NCBI RefSeq assembly: GCF_001039355.2
Contig: NW_019774069.1
Location: 624,346 to 688,345 of the forward strand
Reading direction: 5' to 3'
DNA from: Lingula anatina
Taxonomy: Eukaryota > Brachiopoda > Lingulata > Lingulida > Lingulidae
Length of the DNA: 64,000 bases
Shown here: positions 23,901-38,900 of the stretch, one piece after another
How positions within the stretch are numbered: the stretch's first letter is position 1
Layout: each line of letters opens with the position of its first letter
The notes under the pieces: model-generated
The model's database searches: none
The model's input: the letters and a program-made list of their open reading frames with translations, nothing else
What the model was told of the DNA's origin: nothing
Translations under genes and position numbers: made by a program

Positions 23901-26900
23901 AAAACATTTTTGGTTCTCACTAAGCATACATATTTTACAATTGACATACAAAACCACGTAAGAAATCATGGATTAAAGATTTATGTATTCCTGACTTGTA
24001 ATGTGAAAATAAACTATGTGCTGTAGATGGCAATTTGATTTTGCAGGAAATGCTTATTGATTGGTGTAAAACTTTGATTCAGAGAAGTCATATGTTTGAG
24101 CATGAAACTTTTGAAATGCTGCATGTGCAGACGCTTGGTATAGAAGAGTATGGTTGCATTATTTCTCCTATATTATCCATTATCTTCTATCAATTATTGG
24201 TTAAGTATTTATTGATGGTTGTCTGTGCTATAGTAACCTTTAGAGAGAACAATATAAATAGCTTCAAAAGTAGTCATGCTAGATAGAAAGTCAGTGATTA
24301 ATGATTTAGCACAATTTCATCAATCTAATTTCCAGATCTATGGCATGTTGCAAAGTGGGTGCCAACACTTAAACTCAGTACTAAAACTTTTTTTCTGAGA
24401 ATAGCAGTTTTGACCATTTTTAACAAATTAAAACGTGCAGGATTCAAATGAATACCTAGTGCCTAACAGAGTCCACCTTAAATGTCATACCGGATGTACA
24501 GCAGTGTTTAGCTTACTCCTCAATCTGCTTCTAATCTCTACTAATGGCCCACCTGCATACAAGTACGGTTTTCCTGGGATTATATTTCTGAGAGCTGCAG
24601 GTGAACACTGCAGTTTCTAGGACAGTATTAACCTAAGCCCAGAATGGAACGTGTAATCCAGGTAATCTTCAGCTTTGTTCCTGATATACCACATGGTGCT
24701 TATGTGGAAAATTAAAGGTTTTCATTTTTTGTTTTAGTTTTGACATAAATGCTGACATCATCAAGAGACCTCAGAGATTTATAGTTATTATATGATATGC
24801 ATGAGAATAAATATAAAGGCACATTCAATGCACTTCCATTGATTAGTAGGTGGAATCCGCCACAGATACAAGTAGTGAATGTTATCGTCACTTAAGAGCA
24901 AACTGATTTTTTTTCTTCCAGTTTGTCAGGAAGAAACATTGGACTGATGCAAAGTAAATCATTGTATACAAGTTTTATCTGAGTAAAAAGGTAAGACCCA
25001 TTAACCTTCTGTATGAAGTTTTTAGTAATTCAAGATGCTTTTATAGTTATAATCAGCCTGTATAATGTTGACGAGAAGACATGCCAATTTCAGTTTATGC
25101 TGCAATAGAAAGTCAAATGTGATATTTCTTATCAGAAGCAAACCTAGTCATCTAGTTGGATATGTTAAAATATAAACAAAGGTTAAGGTCAAATTAATAT
25201 ATTAATTAAGCAGAAAGCTTGAAAGAACAATCCAAGTTTGCCTAAAGCATGAAGTGTATGAAAATCAATTGTAAACAGATTTTTTGTATTCATTTTTTGT
25301 TTTATGCCTAAACTGTCTTTCTCTGTGTACGATTTCTTACCTGTCTCTTTATTTTTCATATTACCTTACCTTATTTGAACTGCTCTCATCACCAGAAGAA
25401 ATCCTTAATTGAGGTCTGATTTATTTCCTATTAAGGCATATATAAAATTGCTTCATCATCAGCATTATACTGTCACCAGCATGCTCAAAGCTCCCTGACT
25501 TTCAGAGATTCCCTGTTACAACAGGTTACTGTAACTCAGGGTAGCTTAGTGCTATATTTTAGAAACTTTCCCTCAGTCTTAACCTGCCTAAGAGTAATTT
25601 TTTTTTCATTCTGACTAGTTTAACCTGATCCATTTTACAGAGAGCATGACCTAGGTTAAGAAGGCCCAGTTGTTGGTTTTTTTTAAAGTGCAATACTCTT
25701 TAATACACCTGTTAGTACTTTCTCCTGATATGTACGTACATAGAAGATAAATGCGTTTTTGAAAACGAATATTGTCAAGGTGTCATTTGGTTTTCAAAAT
25801 AAGAACATCATTTGAGAACATTATGTGTGGTAAAACTCAGAGAAGAATATTTTCCTATTTTTTGTGTGTCTATTGAAGTTCTGATTTTTTTGTTTTGTTT
25901 TGAGGGAAAATAAATGATTGATGATTTGGGTGCATGAAAATGCAACGAGTTGTAAGTTGTACTCTCCTAGCTGCCAGTGTAGGATATCTGAAAGAGGTTG
26001 AGCATTTTTCAGTCATCTCTCACTATAAACTTTAGTGCTCTGGTTCTCATGATTTGATTTATTTATTTTTTGTCATGTCATCAGTTCTGATTATACTGAA
26101 TACACATTTACATCCACAAAAGTACAAATCCTAACTGTACTGAAAATGTTATATCTCAATCAGATTGATGCAAAAGGGAAGAGACATAAAAATGTCAAAT
26201 GTGGTCATTATCTGGCCCCTTTGTCCTCCCACTTACCAGACTTTCGATGTGCTCTATTTAATCTGTTTTAAAACCAAATGTTTGGCCACACGTCAAGCGC
26301 TAGACCTAAATTCATATATATTTATATACATACATAGAACTTGAAGCACTAGTAGAAAGGAAGATTGGATATATAGCATTATAGGATTTTTGTTTTAGAT
26401 GAAGGTCTGGTGAGGACTTGACAGGTGTGTTTGCTTTACAGTACAAGTACATACAGTATTTGAAAGCATTACAACATGTTAAACTATAGAAAAGATTCAG
26501 GTCTTGTTTAAGGCCAAAATGAGAATATGTGACTGAATCAAAGAAAAGAAAAAACATAAGAAGAGATTTATAACATAAGGTATATATTTAATGCACAGAT
26601 ATATACTGTAACACGAATAAGTGGTGCTGCATATGTAAATGTGCAATTTGTGGTTGGTTTTAGGTGAAGGGAATAGTTCAACATTTGAAAGAGTGATAAT
26701 ATTTTAGAGTCATCCAAAACAAGGTCAAAGCAGGGTTGACAAGAATCTTTTTATTACATTTATTGAGGTATTGATTGCCTAAGAAGCTCTCAGCATCTTA
26801 TAAAACAGATAATTGGGCATTATTATTATAATTTTTGTTCAAGTTAAACCCATCAGTGGGATATTTAAATGGTCTTAGGAATCAATTGTGCACAAGAATT

Positions 26901-29900
26901 GGACAAATGCAAAGAAAACCACTGATCCTAAGAGAACATTGCTGCTGAATGGTTTCAGTTGAAAATATTTTCTTTTCATCATCCCAGTAATTTGACTGTC
27001 TATCAACTATAAGTTTATTGCCTAATGTAATTTAATGGAAGTAGAAATGCATGCATTAAGTTCACCTTTGATGACACTAGATATATTATTATCACTGCAT
27101 AGTGAACATTTTGTTTGTCTACATAGCAGTTCATGACTTATGAATGTAATGGATTTCCTCCCTTAAGAGAATACTCTGCTAACCTAATATGTGCCTGCAT
27201 TATGACATATAAAAGGATGATTGTAGACAGATAAAATGAAAACTAAGATTGTGTTGCAAATTGTACTGGTAGAAGTATGAAGGGCAGACCCAGAGGCTTA
27301 CGGGGGAGGTGCCCTGACCCCCCCCCCCCTCCCCTTTGCAGAAGACAATATTGTTTATCAAACACTATTTCAACAAGGAAAATGTTAGTCTCGCTGCATG
27401 ATCAAATCTGACCTGTTACCTGATCAACAGGCAGGTTCTTCAGTAGTAAAGCACCTTCAGTGTTACTGTCTGCTTACAGCAGGCTTGAGACCGAAGTTTA
27501 TGAACTTGGATTTCAGATCAGTCATATAGCTTTTGGGCAAACAAATATACTAACTATATTATATTGTATATATGTTTATCTCTCCAATTTCATTTTTAAT
27601 GCTTTTGCTGAAATTGTGACAGAAATGTTTTCTTTATTTTTTTGTGCTTCTGCTCACAATTCAGAATAAATAAAATATCTATCAAAGTATCAAGACTTCA
27701 TGCTGGATTGCCATGGGGCTCTAATCATGTAACATGTAACAACATTAACTTGGCTACAGTGCTAGCTGGCACAATGGTCTTTTCCCAGGCATAGCACTCC
27801 TTTCTCACCTAACACATTTCAGAAAAGCATCTAATCAGCATTGATCACAGTACCTAAAATGAAATTCACATCCAATATCATGATAACATATTTTTTCTGT
27901 TTCTTTTCCCCAGGATTTAATGATGTCCAAATCAGCTGAGTGCTCTCCAAAGCTTTCACCAAAGCATAGAAACAAGCACCACATGCATCATATGGATGTT
28001 AGAGAAATACGTCACAAGCTACATAGATTATCACCAAACTTTTTAAGAAAAAAATATCTCAAAGACAGGAGTGAGGAAAGTGACACTTCTTGCCATTCTT
28101 CACCAACTTTTCAAAAGCGCAACAAAAAATCTTCAACAACAATAGAAAGTGAAAGCAAGTCTCAGGTTTTGCCATTGTTGATACCTCCTCTCCATCATGA
28201 TTCCAGCGGTTCAAGTCAAAGCCATGAGGATACAGTCACATCATTGTCAACAATCAAGTTAAAAAGGAAAGGAAGCCCAAAAGATAACATGTCTGGTGAT
28301 GAAACACCCAATCAATCTCCAAAATCACTGAGGAAGTATGGAAAGAAACATAAAGATCATGATCATCACAAACATTTTAAGCTGCCATGGAAAAACAGTA
28401 AAGACAGCAGAGAAGTTGTCAGTGTTCTGGCCACACATGCAACTGGGATTGTGGCAGAATTGTCACTGGACCCCCCAATGCTGTGAGTAGCTTGAATATT
28501 TACATGCATATATGACATATATGCCAGTTTGATATTGATAAAGAGTTGACAATTTTTCCACATCTATTTAAGAATCTGATCTGAAAAATATAAAGTGCCT
28601 TAGACAGATGTTTGAAGATTAATAAGTCATAAAATAAATTAAAAAACTTTCCTTCGCAAATTCCTAATGGAAGAACATCAAACTGACTGAACAAAAATAA
28701 CATAAAACTTCATTTGTATTCAGTATATGTGCAACATCTGAATTAGTAGGAGATTAGGGAAAAAGGGAAAAAAATTGAATGGAAATTAATACATTTTCCA
28801 CAGATTACTTTCAAAGATATTGATTGCTGTGGTGATATGTTGTTAAGAGTCTAGGGTATAGATGTTGCACAACAGTTATAACATATGTATAGTAATGACT
28901 AGTAGATACAGAAGTGACCAGCACATCCCATTCCTAAAGAGATGGGCAATTGAGCTCAGAGATATAATTAGCAAGTTTGTGGGCTGTAGTAATAAGATTA
29001 TTTCAATAATTACTATCACAAGGGAAAGCACGCAGAGCACAGTTGCTCATTTTAGACTGCAGATGTTTAAGGCAAGGCAATCAGGTGGGGGTTTGTTGAG
29101 ACCAGTATTCAGAATTTTTACTATCTTATTCATTTTTTTTATTATCATTTTATTTGGGGGGTTGGGGGGCAAAGTACTTGATGATACTTGATGATAAGAG
29201 GCCTTTCTCTTCCTTTGCAGATGGTTTTATGCGGAGACAAAATATGTCTGATCATAAAGACATCACCTGTATCTGTTGTCACCATTACCAGTAATTTTGC
29301 TCTCACCTTGCATTTACATGAAATTTTTGCCTGTAAGCAAAATGAAAGGAAAACAGTGTTTTTATTACAGTCAAACTGAGAGAGGATCATAGGATATAAA
29401 AAAACAAGTCAAAGTTGAAATCACCCTGATTTTTTTTTTTTTTTTTTTTTGCAAATTTGGCATTTTTCAGTTGTGACTTTATATTCCAGTTGGTCTGAAA
29501 CCCTGTTCTAGTTACGTACATTTTCTGATTATCTACAGAAGCTAATAAATTATTCAAAATTTGTGCTGATCATGCATTACGTAGTATTTCATAAAATTTG
29601 AAAAGAATCATTAAATTGGTTGTTCATCATTTTAGACTGTTTTGTCATTTACATACCTGTCCATTTGGTAGCTTTGCTGCCTTATTTAAACATCCATTTT
29701 TATCTTTTTCTTTTTGCATCCTTTAATTATTATGGTGCAATATATTTTTGATATATAACTTTTTTTTTTTTACAGTTTATGTTTTCCAATTAATTAGGTA
29801 AAGGAAACAAGCTATTGGTGTATAACAATTTAGTTAGATATATATCAAAAGCATGTTTAATAATTTTACCTATATGCCTAATGTTACTCACTTTCCCCAA

Positions 29901-32900
29901 ATCATAGTATTATTTAATCCCATTCTTTAGAATAATGTGTTTAATTGTTTTGTCTTAGGACAATAAATTGCCCAAGGTGTAATCACCTATTCCCTGAAGG
30001 TATACGTACAATGCTCACAAGTTTACATTTTTTATAGGAGCACAATTTACCTGACTCACGGTCTCCATTAAGATAGTGTTTATATAGAACATGATTTTGT
30101 CAATTGGTTTGGAAGTGTCATGCCTTGGTGGAAAAGAGAAAGTTATGAAATGTCCAGCAAAATATTTTTTACGATATTAAGATCTTGCGTTCCATCTTTA
30201 CAGTCCACATCCATTAAAGATTACATGTATATTAGTATTATTACTTCATTTACTAGATCAGTTTCAACTGAAATTCTTTTTATATATTTCATCATTATTT
30301 ACCTCCGTGCATGATATCATATTTTGATTTTTTTCCATGTTTATTATCAATAAATTGTTTCTTCTGTTGAAATATAGAATTACAAAATATTACAGTACTG
30401 GATCTATTTGTGTAGTTATCAACAAACCATGTAAACAGTCCTAGAGTAAAGTACCTTTACTGTTAAATGCACAAAACATAGCATTTGTTTTGACTTCAGG
30501 TAAATACAACAGCGTGAAGAGCTCTACTTTATGACCCCAGTGTAAAGCCCTCTATACTGGGTCAACATGACTTATATACATATAATGTACGTATAATAGC
30601 TTTTCTGCACCAAGACTGTTTGCACTGGTTGCAGACCTAAAATGGAGAAGTTTAAATGACAGGTACTCTTACATACATGTGATATTGACAAGATCCTCAA
30701 TCTGTGCATCCCCCCCCCACCCCCCAATCAATTTTGTCACCTGTGACCCAGCATCTTTTCAATCTACATCCCACCTTAATGCTGTACAGATGCACATGAA
30801 AAATTGTACAATATCAACTTAAATTTAAGCATGTTAGAATCCATTGATGTGCCATATCATGTTCTGATTTAATTATAAATAAATCTATTTTAAAATATTA
30901 TGTTTATCTAAAGCCCTGTGTATTGCAGTAAGTTACCACCTCTCCAGGAATGCCTGTTCACATACATATATGTCTGGCCCAGGACACAGGCTATCAGTCA
31001 CCCTCACCACCAACTGTGATTGGTTCTCCATTATGGTGTGGTGGGGTCAGCTGATAGGCGGATTATACAAATCAAGGCCTTTGTAGTTTAATGCAGGAAT
31101 TATGTTGTATACACAGGTTGGTGTACACAGGCTCCCGTCAACATATAGGTCATGTGGCGTGTATTGATTAGAAACTGCTGAGTGTTTTAAGGGATTGCGA
31201 AATTTTAAATTGTGCAATCGTCAGAGGTGCCTCTGGGCCCAATGCTGGAGCTGAAGAGTATTGGGGATGTTGCTGACTGGCCCATCTGGATGATGATGGT
31301 AGCACTAATACACCATGATAATCTTTTATTAATAGCTATTCAGTAACACACTGGATCTGAATCTAGCTCTTGCCTGTTTAAATTGCTGAGCCATCCAGTA
31401 TGTACATAAAGAGCAAGAGAGAAAATAATTCTGTTGAAACACAGTATCTGGCTTTTGGCTAACTTGATAAAGGTATTGAATATTTGATCTGCCAAGAAGG
31501 TTTAAGTCAGGATGAAGATGGTTGATTGCAGGACAGCTGCTAGGAGGTCCTGGGGTATTGAGGCAACTATGCAAGTGAATAGTAAAACTTTCATAAGGAG
31601 ACAGAAGAGACATCTTATTTAGTAACACTTAACCTGCAAATGATGTGGTTGCCGAAGGAATACCCTCAAATCTTACATAAGGCCTTATAAGGCATCAGAA
31701 CTCTTTTTTTCAGATCCATGAATTTAGTTTTGTGTGTTTGCCTATATTCTGGCACATTCACTTATAAATATTGCAGGAAGAAAGATGACATTTACTTGAA
31801 CATTTAAGGTGGGCAAAAATAATCACCTACTTTTTCAAATGAATCAATGTTTCAAGTTGACTGTTGAGAAGAAATCAATTCTGCATGTAGCAATGGTCAT
31901 CAAAATGCTGGCAGCTTTCAAGACAAAAGACAACTTTAAAGACAGAAATGATAAAAAGAAAAAATCAAAGAAAAAAACTAGGATTTCCAGCACCAGCATA
32001 AACTTCAATAGGTAAGTTAACTGTCAACAGTTATCAGTATTTATATCTTGTGTATTTAAACAGTGCAATATTGATCCACTTCTTTATGATATTGGTAGTA
32101 TATATAAATATGCCGTTTTCCTGCAAGGTCATATTTATATCTCATGTAGTTGTCTCCATACTGTTAAATTATTTCATCTGTCTGCTTGTGGGTAAGTGAT
32201 ATCAAAATAAAGTTGAGTTGGTGGTTCAAGAAATAACTGCATGTGTCCCGGGATCTAGGGTCAATAGTGCACCACAGAACAGGTGAGTACACAAGCACAG
32301 ACAGTTATTGTTGGGATTGCATAATCTTTGTATTGTAATGAAAGTTGGGTAAATTATTGAACTAGTCAAGTCAACCATACCTTCTTTCTATTGTACTGTG
32401 CAGGCTACAAATCAGACCAGCTTATTCATTTTGTTGAAACATTTGGTTCTACTTTTTAAAGCAAATTAAACTTATGAAAACTGAAATTCTATAGATTTAC
32501 AAAAATGCTTTGTTTATTTTGTTATAAGAGAACTATTGGTTATGTTTTAAAGCAAATTTGATTGAAATTTTATTAGAAGTGAAAAAGTGTGAATAGATAA
32601 GAAATCTAACTTCTGCATTACAGTGTTTCATGCACAGACAGGTGCAGTTATTAATTGTTGTTTTCTGACGGTTTCACCTTTTGGTGCATGGGACAGCATT
32701 ATAAATAATGCAGCAGGTGGTTTTCTTATTTATTTACACTCATATCAGCTCCATTTTTAGCACTTTTTATAACAGCATTTTGTTTATATCTGCATATCTT
32801 CCTCTCCTTCAATCAAGCTCAGACATTCCAAGCTAGCCTAACATGCTTCCAGTACATGAGATATGTCACAGCTACTAAATAAACAACTTTCACCTTTTGA

Positions 32901-35898
32901 CGGGTGTAAATTCATAACATAACAAAAAGAAAGTCAATTACATTTCAATGAGAATTTTTTGTCAAGGTGTGTAAATGCAGGCAATCTGATCAGGTAGGGA
33001 GCATCCCTTAATCTCATCATACTAGCTGGATCAATCTAACTTTGTGGGGATTCTTGCTATATTGCATTCAGTGTAAGCAGCTGAAATGTTTGGCACGCCT
33101 GCTGTGGGGGTAGTCATGCAGTTACTCCCTTGTTACTCAAGGAGGCTTGCCAGACAATTCAGCTTATTACACCGAAAGAACTTTAGCAAGAAGCCCTGCA
33201 GAGTTAGATTGGTCCAGCTAGTACGATGGGTTTATAAGAATGCAGTCATTATAAGCTTGATGAAATTACTTTTCTCTGTATCATCTTGAATGAGAGAACT
33301 GGGTCAGTTCCACAATTAGGCTAAATCCAGTAATTGATGTATGAAAATCTGCTTTGTTTGGAAAATTTTTACAGGAACAAGGGAGTGTGTTTCTTGGAAA
33401 AAATATATTTAGTTTCATATATTCCCATGCTGTAAATAACATCCTGGTGTGGTTACACTGATGGATGCACTGGTATACCAATTCACAGGTGGTCCTAACT
33501 GTCTTATGGAATTTTTTTGGGTGAAACCAGCTCTAACATGTGCTCCAATATCAAACAAAAAACATGTATTTAGAATTAATTGTTATGCTATAATTCCCAT
33601 AGGAATGAGACAATTCTTTAGTTTTTGAATCGCTAGACTACACCTGTTGGACAAAATGATTCTATGTTTAGCCTAGTGTTGGTATGTTGTCGAATGAGGT
33701 CAAATATTTCCTGTAAGATATTAAGTGTTAGCAGTCAAATTATGAATAAGGGAGTAGCCATTATAAATGTTAGATGTATAATTATTGATGCAGAATGTCT
33801 GGTATATACTGTATATATTATGCATTGTTATAACAATTTCAAGAAGGTTTAATAGCAACCCCAATGTGAATTTCATATTCTGGATTGCACAATACAGTGT
33901 CAACAAAAAGTTGTGGCTGATGATTCAAGCTGTTTCCAGGACATGAGGAAATTGCAAATTGTATATCCTATATCTGCATATAAAATGAATTTGTTGACAA
34001 GGAGACTGTTTAAACAATTATGGGACATACACAGAAACACAAATGGAAAAAAATATGGAAGAAGTTGATAAGGTATCTTTGTTTGTCAGCCAACTTGTTT
34101 TTACTTTCAAGTTTCAACTGATAAATTATTTTATTATTATTTCTATTTGAATCTTTTGTTTAAAAAGTTTTTCATACTCTCATTATGTTAGTATTTATTG
34201 CTGTAATATACTAATATGTAATATCAAAACCAACCGATAGAGAAAGCCAAACTGATGATTAGAGAACTTTCTCTCGACCGCATTGATATTGCCAAGGAAC
34301 TAAATATAGTATCCAAGTATTTTAAAACTAGAATCTTTTGATGTTAACTTCCTGAACAAGAGCTTAATTTTACACATTGTTAACTGAAAAATAATTACTT
34401 CCTCCGCAAACTGTTACATATTATCCCTGAAATGTTATGTCCATTTACCAGGAAAATGAATTAACAGTCTAGCCCTCAAATGAAAAACTGTGTGACATAA
34501 TTATCTTGCTATAATGGAATTACATGTCTTGGACTATTGCCCCCAAGGAACCTTTAGTAAAGGTTATTCAAACAGTTCTGGATACATATTATAGAGACTG
34601 TCAACACTGGCATTCTAAAACTGGTGTTTGTCTCGATATTAATATTAATTAAGTAGTGTAGGTAAAAAGGAGGCAACAGTCCATCAGACAATAGGTTAAC
34701 GTGAAAGGCAAGTTGGAAATGTATGAGTAAAAAAAAAAAAAAACTCCAGTTTTAACACGGAGAAATGATGGGAAATCCATACTGCAAGTAATAATTATCT
34801 AGTAGTCTCAGGACTATATATATATATATTTACCTTGGCTCAGGGCTAGTTCTTTTTAGTAAGTCAGCTTGGTTTTACAGTGTAAATAGAAGCTTTATAG
34901 GAATATAATTATTATTTGATGAAAATCTGTAAGTAGTCTGCTCCTTGTTATAATCTGCTGATAAAGAGAAAGGGTGGGGCAAGATCTAGAGTCTTATTCC
35001 AGTATTAGAGCCATCATTATGTTATTATATTTATGTTTTAGGTTTCATAGGTCATGTGTTTGAATCTTGTGTAATGTGCTCTTATTGCATGCAGGGCTCT
35101 TCTTGCATCTGGTGAAGTCTTCAGGCAAAACGCAATTTTTGCCTGTATTTCATATTACGTCAATCCTTCCGTAGGAAAGTAACAGTGACTCAATGATCAA
35201 GTCTTGGTATATTGCAGGATACCATTTTCCTTCTTTAAGGAAAGGAATCTAGATAGGGATTGATAAAAAGTTTTTAAATTCATACTCTATATGCATATCA
35301 CAATAGTGTCATAAATTAAAATTAGGTTTTGTTGTCTGAAAGCCCTTTCTTTTCCACATCATTCTGATGTTAATAAAAAGTCTAAATGCAATTTTGTTAT
35401 AGAAAAATGTGTATTTAAAAACATGTTATTATAATTGTTATTATTATTATGTTAAGTTTTAGTATAATTTCCATGTGTTTCTACACATTTCAATAGAACT
35501 GCTTAGGGCTACAGTAAATTACCATTTGCTTACTGCTATTCATTACATCTCCATTTATAGCTTGATTTAATATCATGATTACATTCATGATATATTTAAT
35601 GGAATATGAGGACTGCATGTAACATTACATGGTAAAAACGAAGGGGAAGTGATTTACCTTTGTTGCAGTTATCTCAGTTGGATAAAGTGAAGTGGAATGG
35701 TTTGAAGGCTGCTGTCACTGCAATATATTGATTGCTGAATAAACCAAAGCATGAGAGGTTTCATGTCATCAGATGCAGTTAGTCTGTCTTGAAAAATAGA
35801 GCAGATCATACCTTCCAGTAGCTGCTCTGAGTTTTGAATTGCTGCATGATCATAGGTAAAGGTATATTTATATGCATAAGATTTGGATTTTGGTAAGT

Positions 35899-35947
<49 letters not shown>

Positions 35948-38900
35948 GCCTGCCAGGTGTCAGGATGGCTTTTTAACAAGGGTTTCATTGCAGAGAAGAT
36001 AAGATTTGAATGTTTTAATATATATGTATTTCAGCAGGACTCTTCAGTGGAACATGTATATCCTGCTGATCCTGCAAATATGATATGTACACAGTGGATT
36101 ATCTGGTTGCTGTGTACCGATAGCATTGTGGTCAATATTTGCCTTCTATGGGGCTTGATGGAGTTCGTTTAAATGGCACATTGGGAAACATTTACCTGGC
36201 AAGATATATCGATTGTGTAATGGTTGAACACAAAGACTACTTTAAAAAAGGTTTAAAACGTGTAACTTACAGACACAGCTAGTATATAGATCATATGCAG
36301 GTGATTATGAACTTAAAGAGTGAGCAACACATGGCTAAACACTTGCTGCCCGAATATACCAGAGGAGTTCTATTTGCTGAATTAAGGCACGCTAGCAGAG
36401 TATTTGTTCTCGTCAAATATTGATTTACACAATCTATAAAATTTGGCAATGAATAAAGAACTATATTTTTCGAAGTCAAAAGAGAAAATGCATAGGGCAA
36501 AAACTCTTTATGCCAGCAACAAAATAGATCTGCAGTGGTTTAAATGGATATTGATAATTGGAATAAAAATTGAAATTGATGTCATGTAATTTCTGTAAGA
36601 CAATGTATAACAGGTTGAATCAGAAGTTTTATAGATATGCAATGCTTAGGTTTTATATGCTGTTTGTGAAGTAAAATTTGCATTACTACTCAGATTAGAG
36701 CTCCAAATTTACCAGCATGATATGTCAGAGATGATTGGGGTGTATTAATGGAAAAGCACAGCTGCATGAATGTCCCTGATGATAGACAAAACGATCTACT
36801 AAAACACTAACAATGCATCATCACTTTCACATATTCCACAGTTGTTATGTTACACTGTTCTCCTTTTTTTTCTCCCTGTAGAGCAACTGGTACTTTTGAG
36901 AGATCAGCCAGTGATGCTTATCTGGAGGATAAAGATGGATGCAATGGAAGAGAACCAGTAGTTATATTGAACAAAGATGGAGATCAAAGTGGAGCCAGAC
37001 AATCACTGGATCGAAGTAAACTTACACTGGACAAGGACCTGCTAGAGGTCCCAACACTTACACAAAGTGGGTAGGTATTATTGTTGAATTTGAATCCAGC
37101 CAATGTATCATATTTCAGGTTACAACTGCATTTGAAAAAATAGGAAGCAATTATGCAGACGGTTAAAACCAGTGGAGTGAATTATTGGAATGGATACTTT
37201 TACAAATAAATTTAGGAAAAATTGCTGTCTGGACAGTTATTTATTGCCATATATTGCAATTATGATACATCTATGTTTGATCTTAAATTTTGATGGTAAT
37301 AAAAATGGGCTCCTATTCCTTTAGATAGATAAATTAATGTATAAAATTAAGATGTCACTGAAGAGAAGTACTAAACTGAGTGTTTAAATCATGTAGTATT
37401 TTTATGTTGGTAAGAAACCAGCAGCATGCTACAAGATGAACTATAAACATTGATATCCATAAAATCCAATATTATGAATTTAATATAAGAATGTCTGCCA
37501 CCTACACCATCTGTTCTAGTTCACTTGGATATTGATTTTAGTCTGAGTTACATTAAGTAACCTGTCAGTTAAAGAAAGTGGTATATTACATGAGGTTTTT
37601 GTTATTTCCCTTATTCTTATAATATAGCACATGCTTCTAGTCAAAGGCACATGTTATATACTTTAAGATAATGAATGAAGGAAGGAAGGACAACATGAAT
37701 ACCTTTAGTTGAAATATATTTTTAAGTGAAGTGCAAATGTAGCATGTTTTTTACAAATTAATTGCCCTTTTTTTCTTTGTAAAGAATTCCATAGAATGAA
37801 TGAAGAGAACTATATGTATTTTAGTTATCCAATCGTGTTGCATATTGAGCAATTTTTTTATTGTCAAATACCTGTAAACAAATTTTTGACAACACTGGTG
37901 ATCCTATATTCTTCTTACCATGTAATCTTCCATTTCTTTCATTCTTTCATATTGCATTACCTTTAATTTCTTTGTGTTCAGAGATAATTAGATATTTATC
38001 TAGTAAATGATGCCCAAGGTTATATTTTTTGAGCTGTACACAATCCCTCCACAGACACAATCTCATCTCTTGTCCAGCCTTTTAAGCCTAGTAGGAAATA
38101 ATCAATAATAAATAAACTCAAAAGGTTGCCTCAATTTCATACCATGGAAAATCGATCTGATGGCTCAGTGACAGAGCCCAATATAGATTAACAGCCATCT
38201 TCTCTCACCATTACTGCACAGCACACATCTTTTACAAAAGTAAAAGTCTCCACTTCTATGATGTGGCTGCCATCTTTTTAATGGCAACTTTGATTTTTTT
38301 ATTTCTTTCATTATACAGAGCAAATGTTTTGTTGTAGATACATGTATATTGAAAAGGTCATTGTAAGTATGTATAGTTTTCATGCAACTGCAAGCTGTTA
38401 AGGCAGACATTTAGCTTGCAATGGAAAGCCATGTTGAAACTCTCTCAAGTACTTAAGTCTTGTTGCAAATAGACATTTTACGGATAGTGATGTTTATTAA
38501 GGGGAATTAAAAAGTCTGTTTTGAGGTCACATTCATGATACAAAATTTTATATGGATTAAGTTTTCTAATATTAATCAGTGTCATAGAATTAGTTAAAAG
38601 TCTAGACAGATATGTGAAGCTTAATTCAGTTTCTTTGTAATATAGCAAATTTGTTTACATGTTGTGACATGAAACACATTTTTGACACAACCATAAATAC
38701 TAATACTGTATTCATTCACAAAGTAATATAATCTAGCTTATACTCACTGTGGCTCTAAATCTTTATTTCAGCAATCGAGGAGTGTCATGTAGTGCTCCTG
38801 CAACTCCAGACTTGGAGACAGTCAAGATCTCAGTTAGAGCCAGTGCCCCAGATCTAATGGCTATGAAAAAGAAAAAGGCAGATGGATCTAGTAGGTTGGT

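Larger units (their letters stand above)
28483..36881 (+). other. large intron of the GRAM gene
   Basis: 8.4-kb intron between the N-terminal exon and the exon at 36882. It holds a poly-T run (29430-29450), a divergent copy of the downstream-SLC12 repeat (29456-29625), the candidate alternative first exon (31839-32011), MITE copy 3 (32997-33247) and a (CA)n microsatellite (35902-35944). Confidence 0.7.

Noticed and set aside
29188-29379. Overlapping open frames on both strands near 29145-29390
   Set aside because: No phase-compatible splice partners, no recognisable domain, and both strands are open by composition.
35669-35988. Cys/Val-repeat open frames on the minus strand
   Set aside because: They are translations of the (CA)n microsatellite in a GRAM-gene intron.
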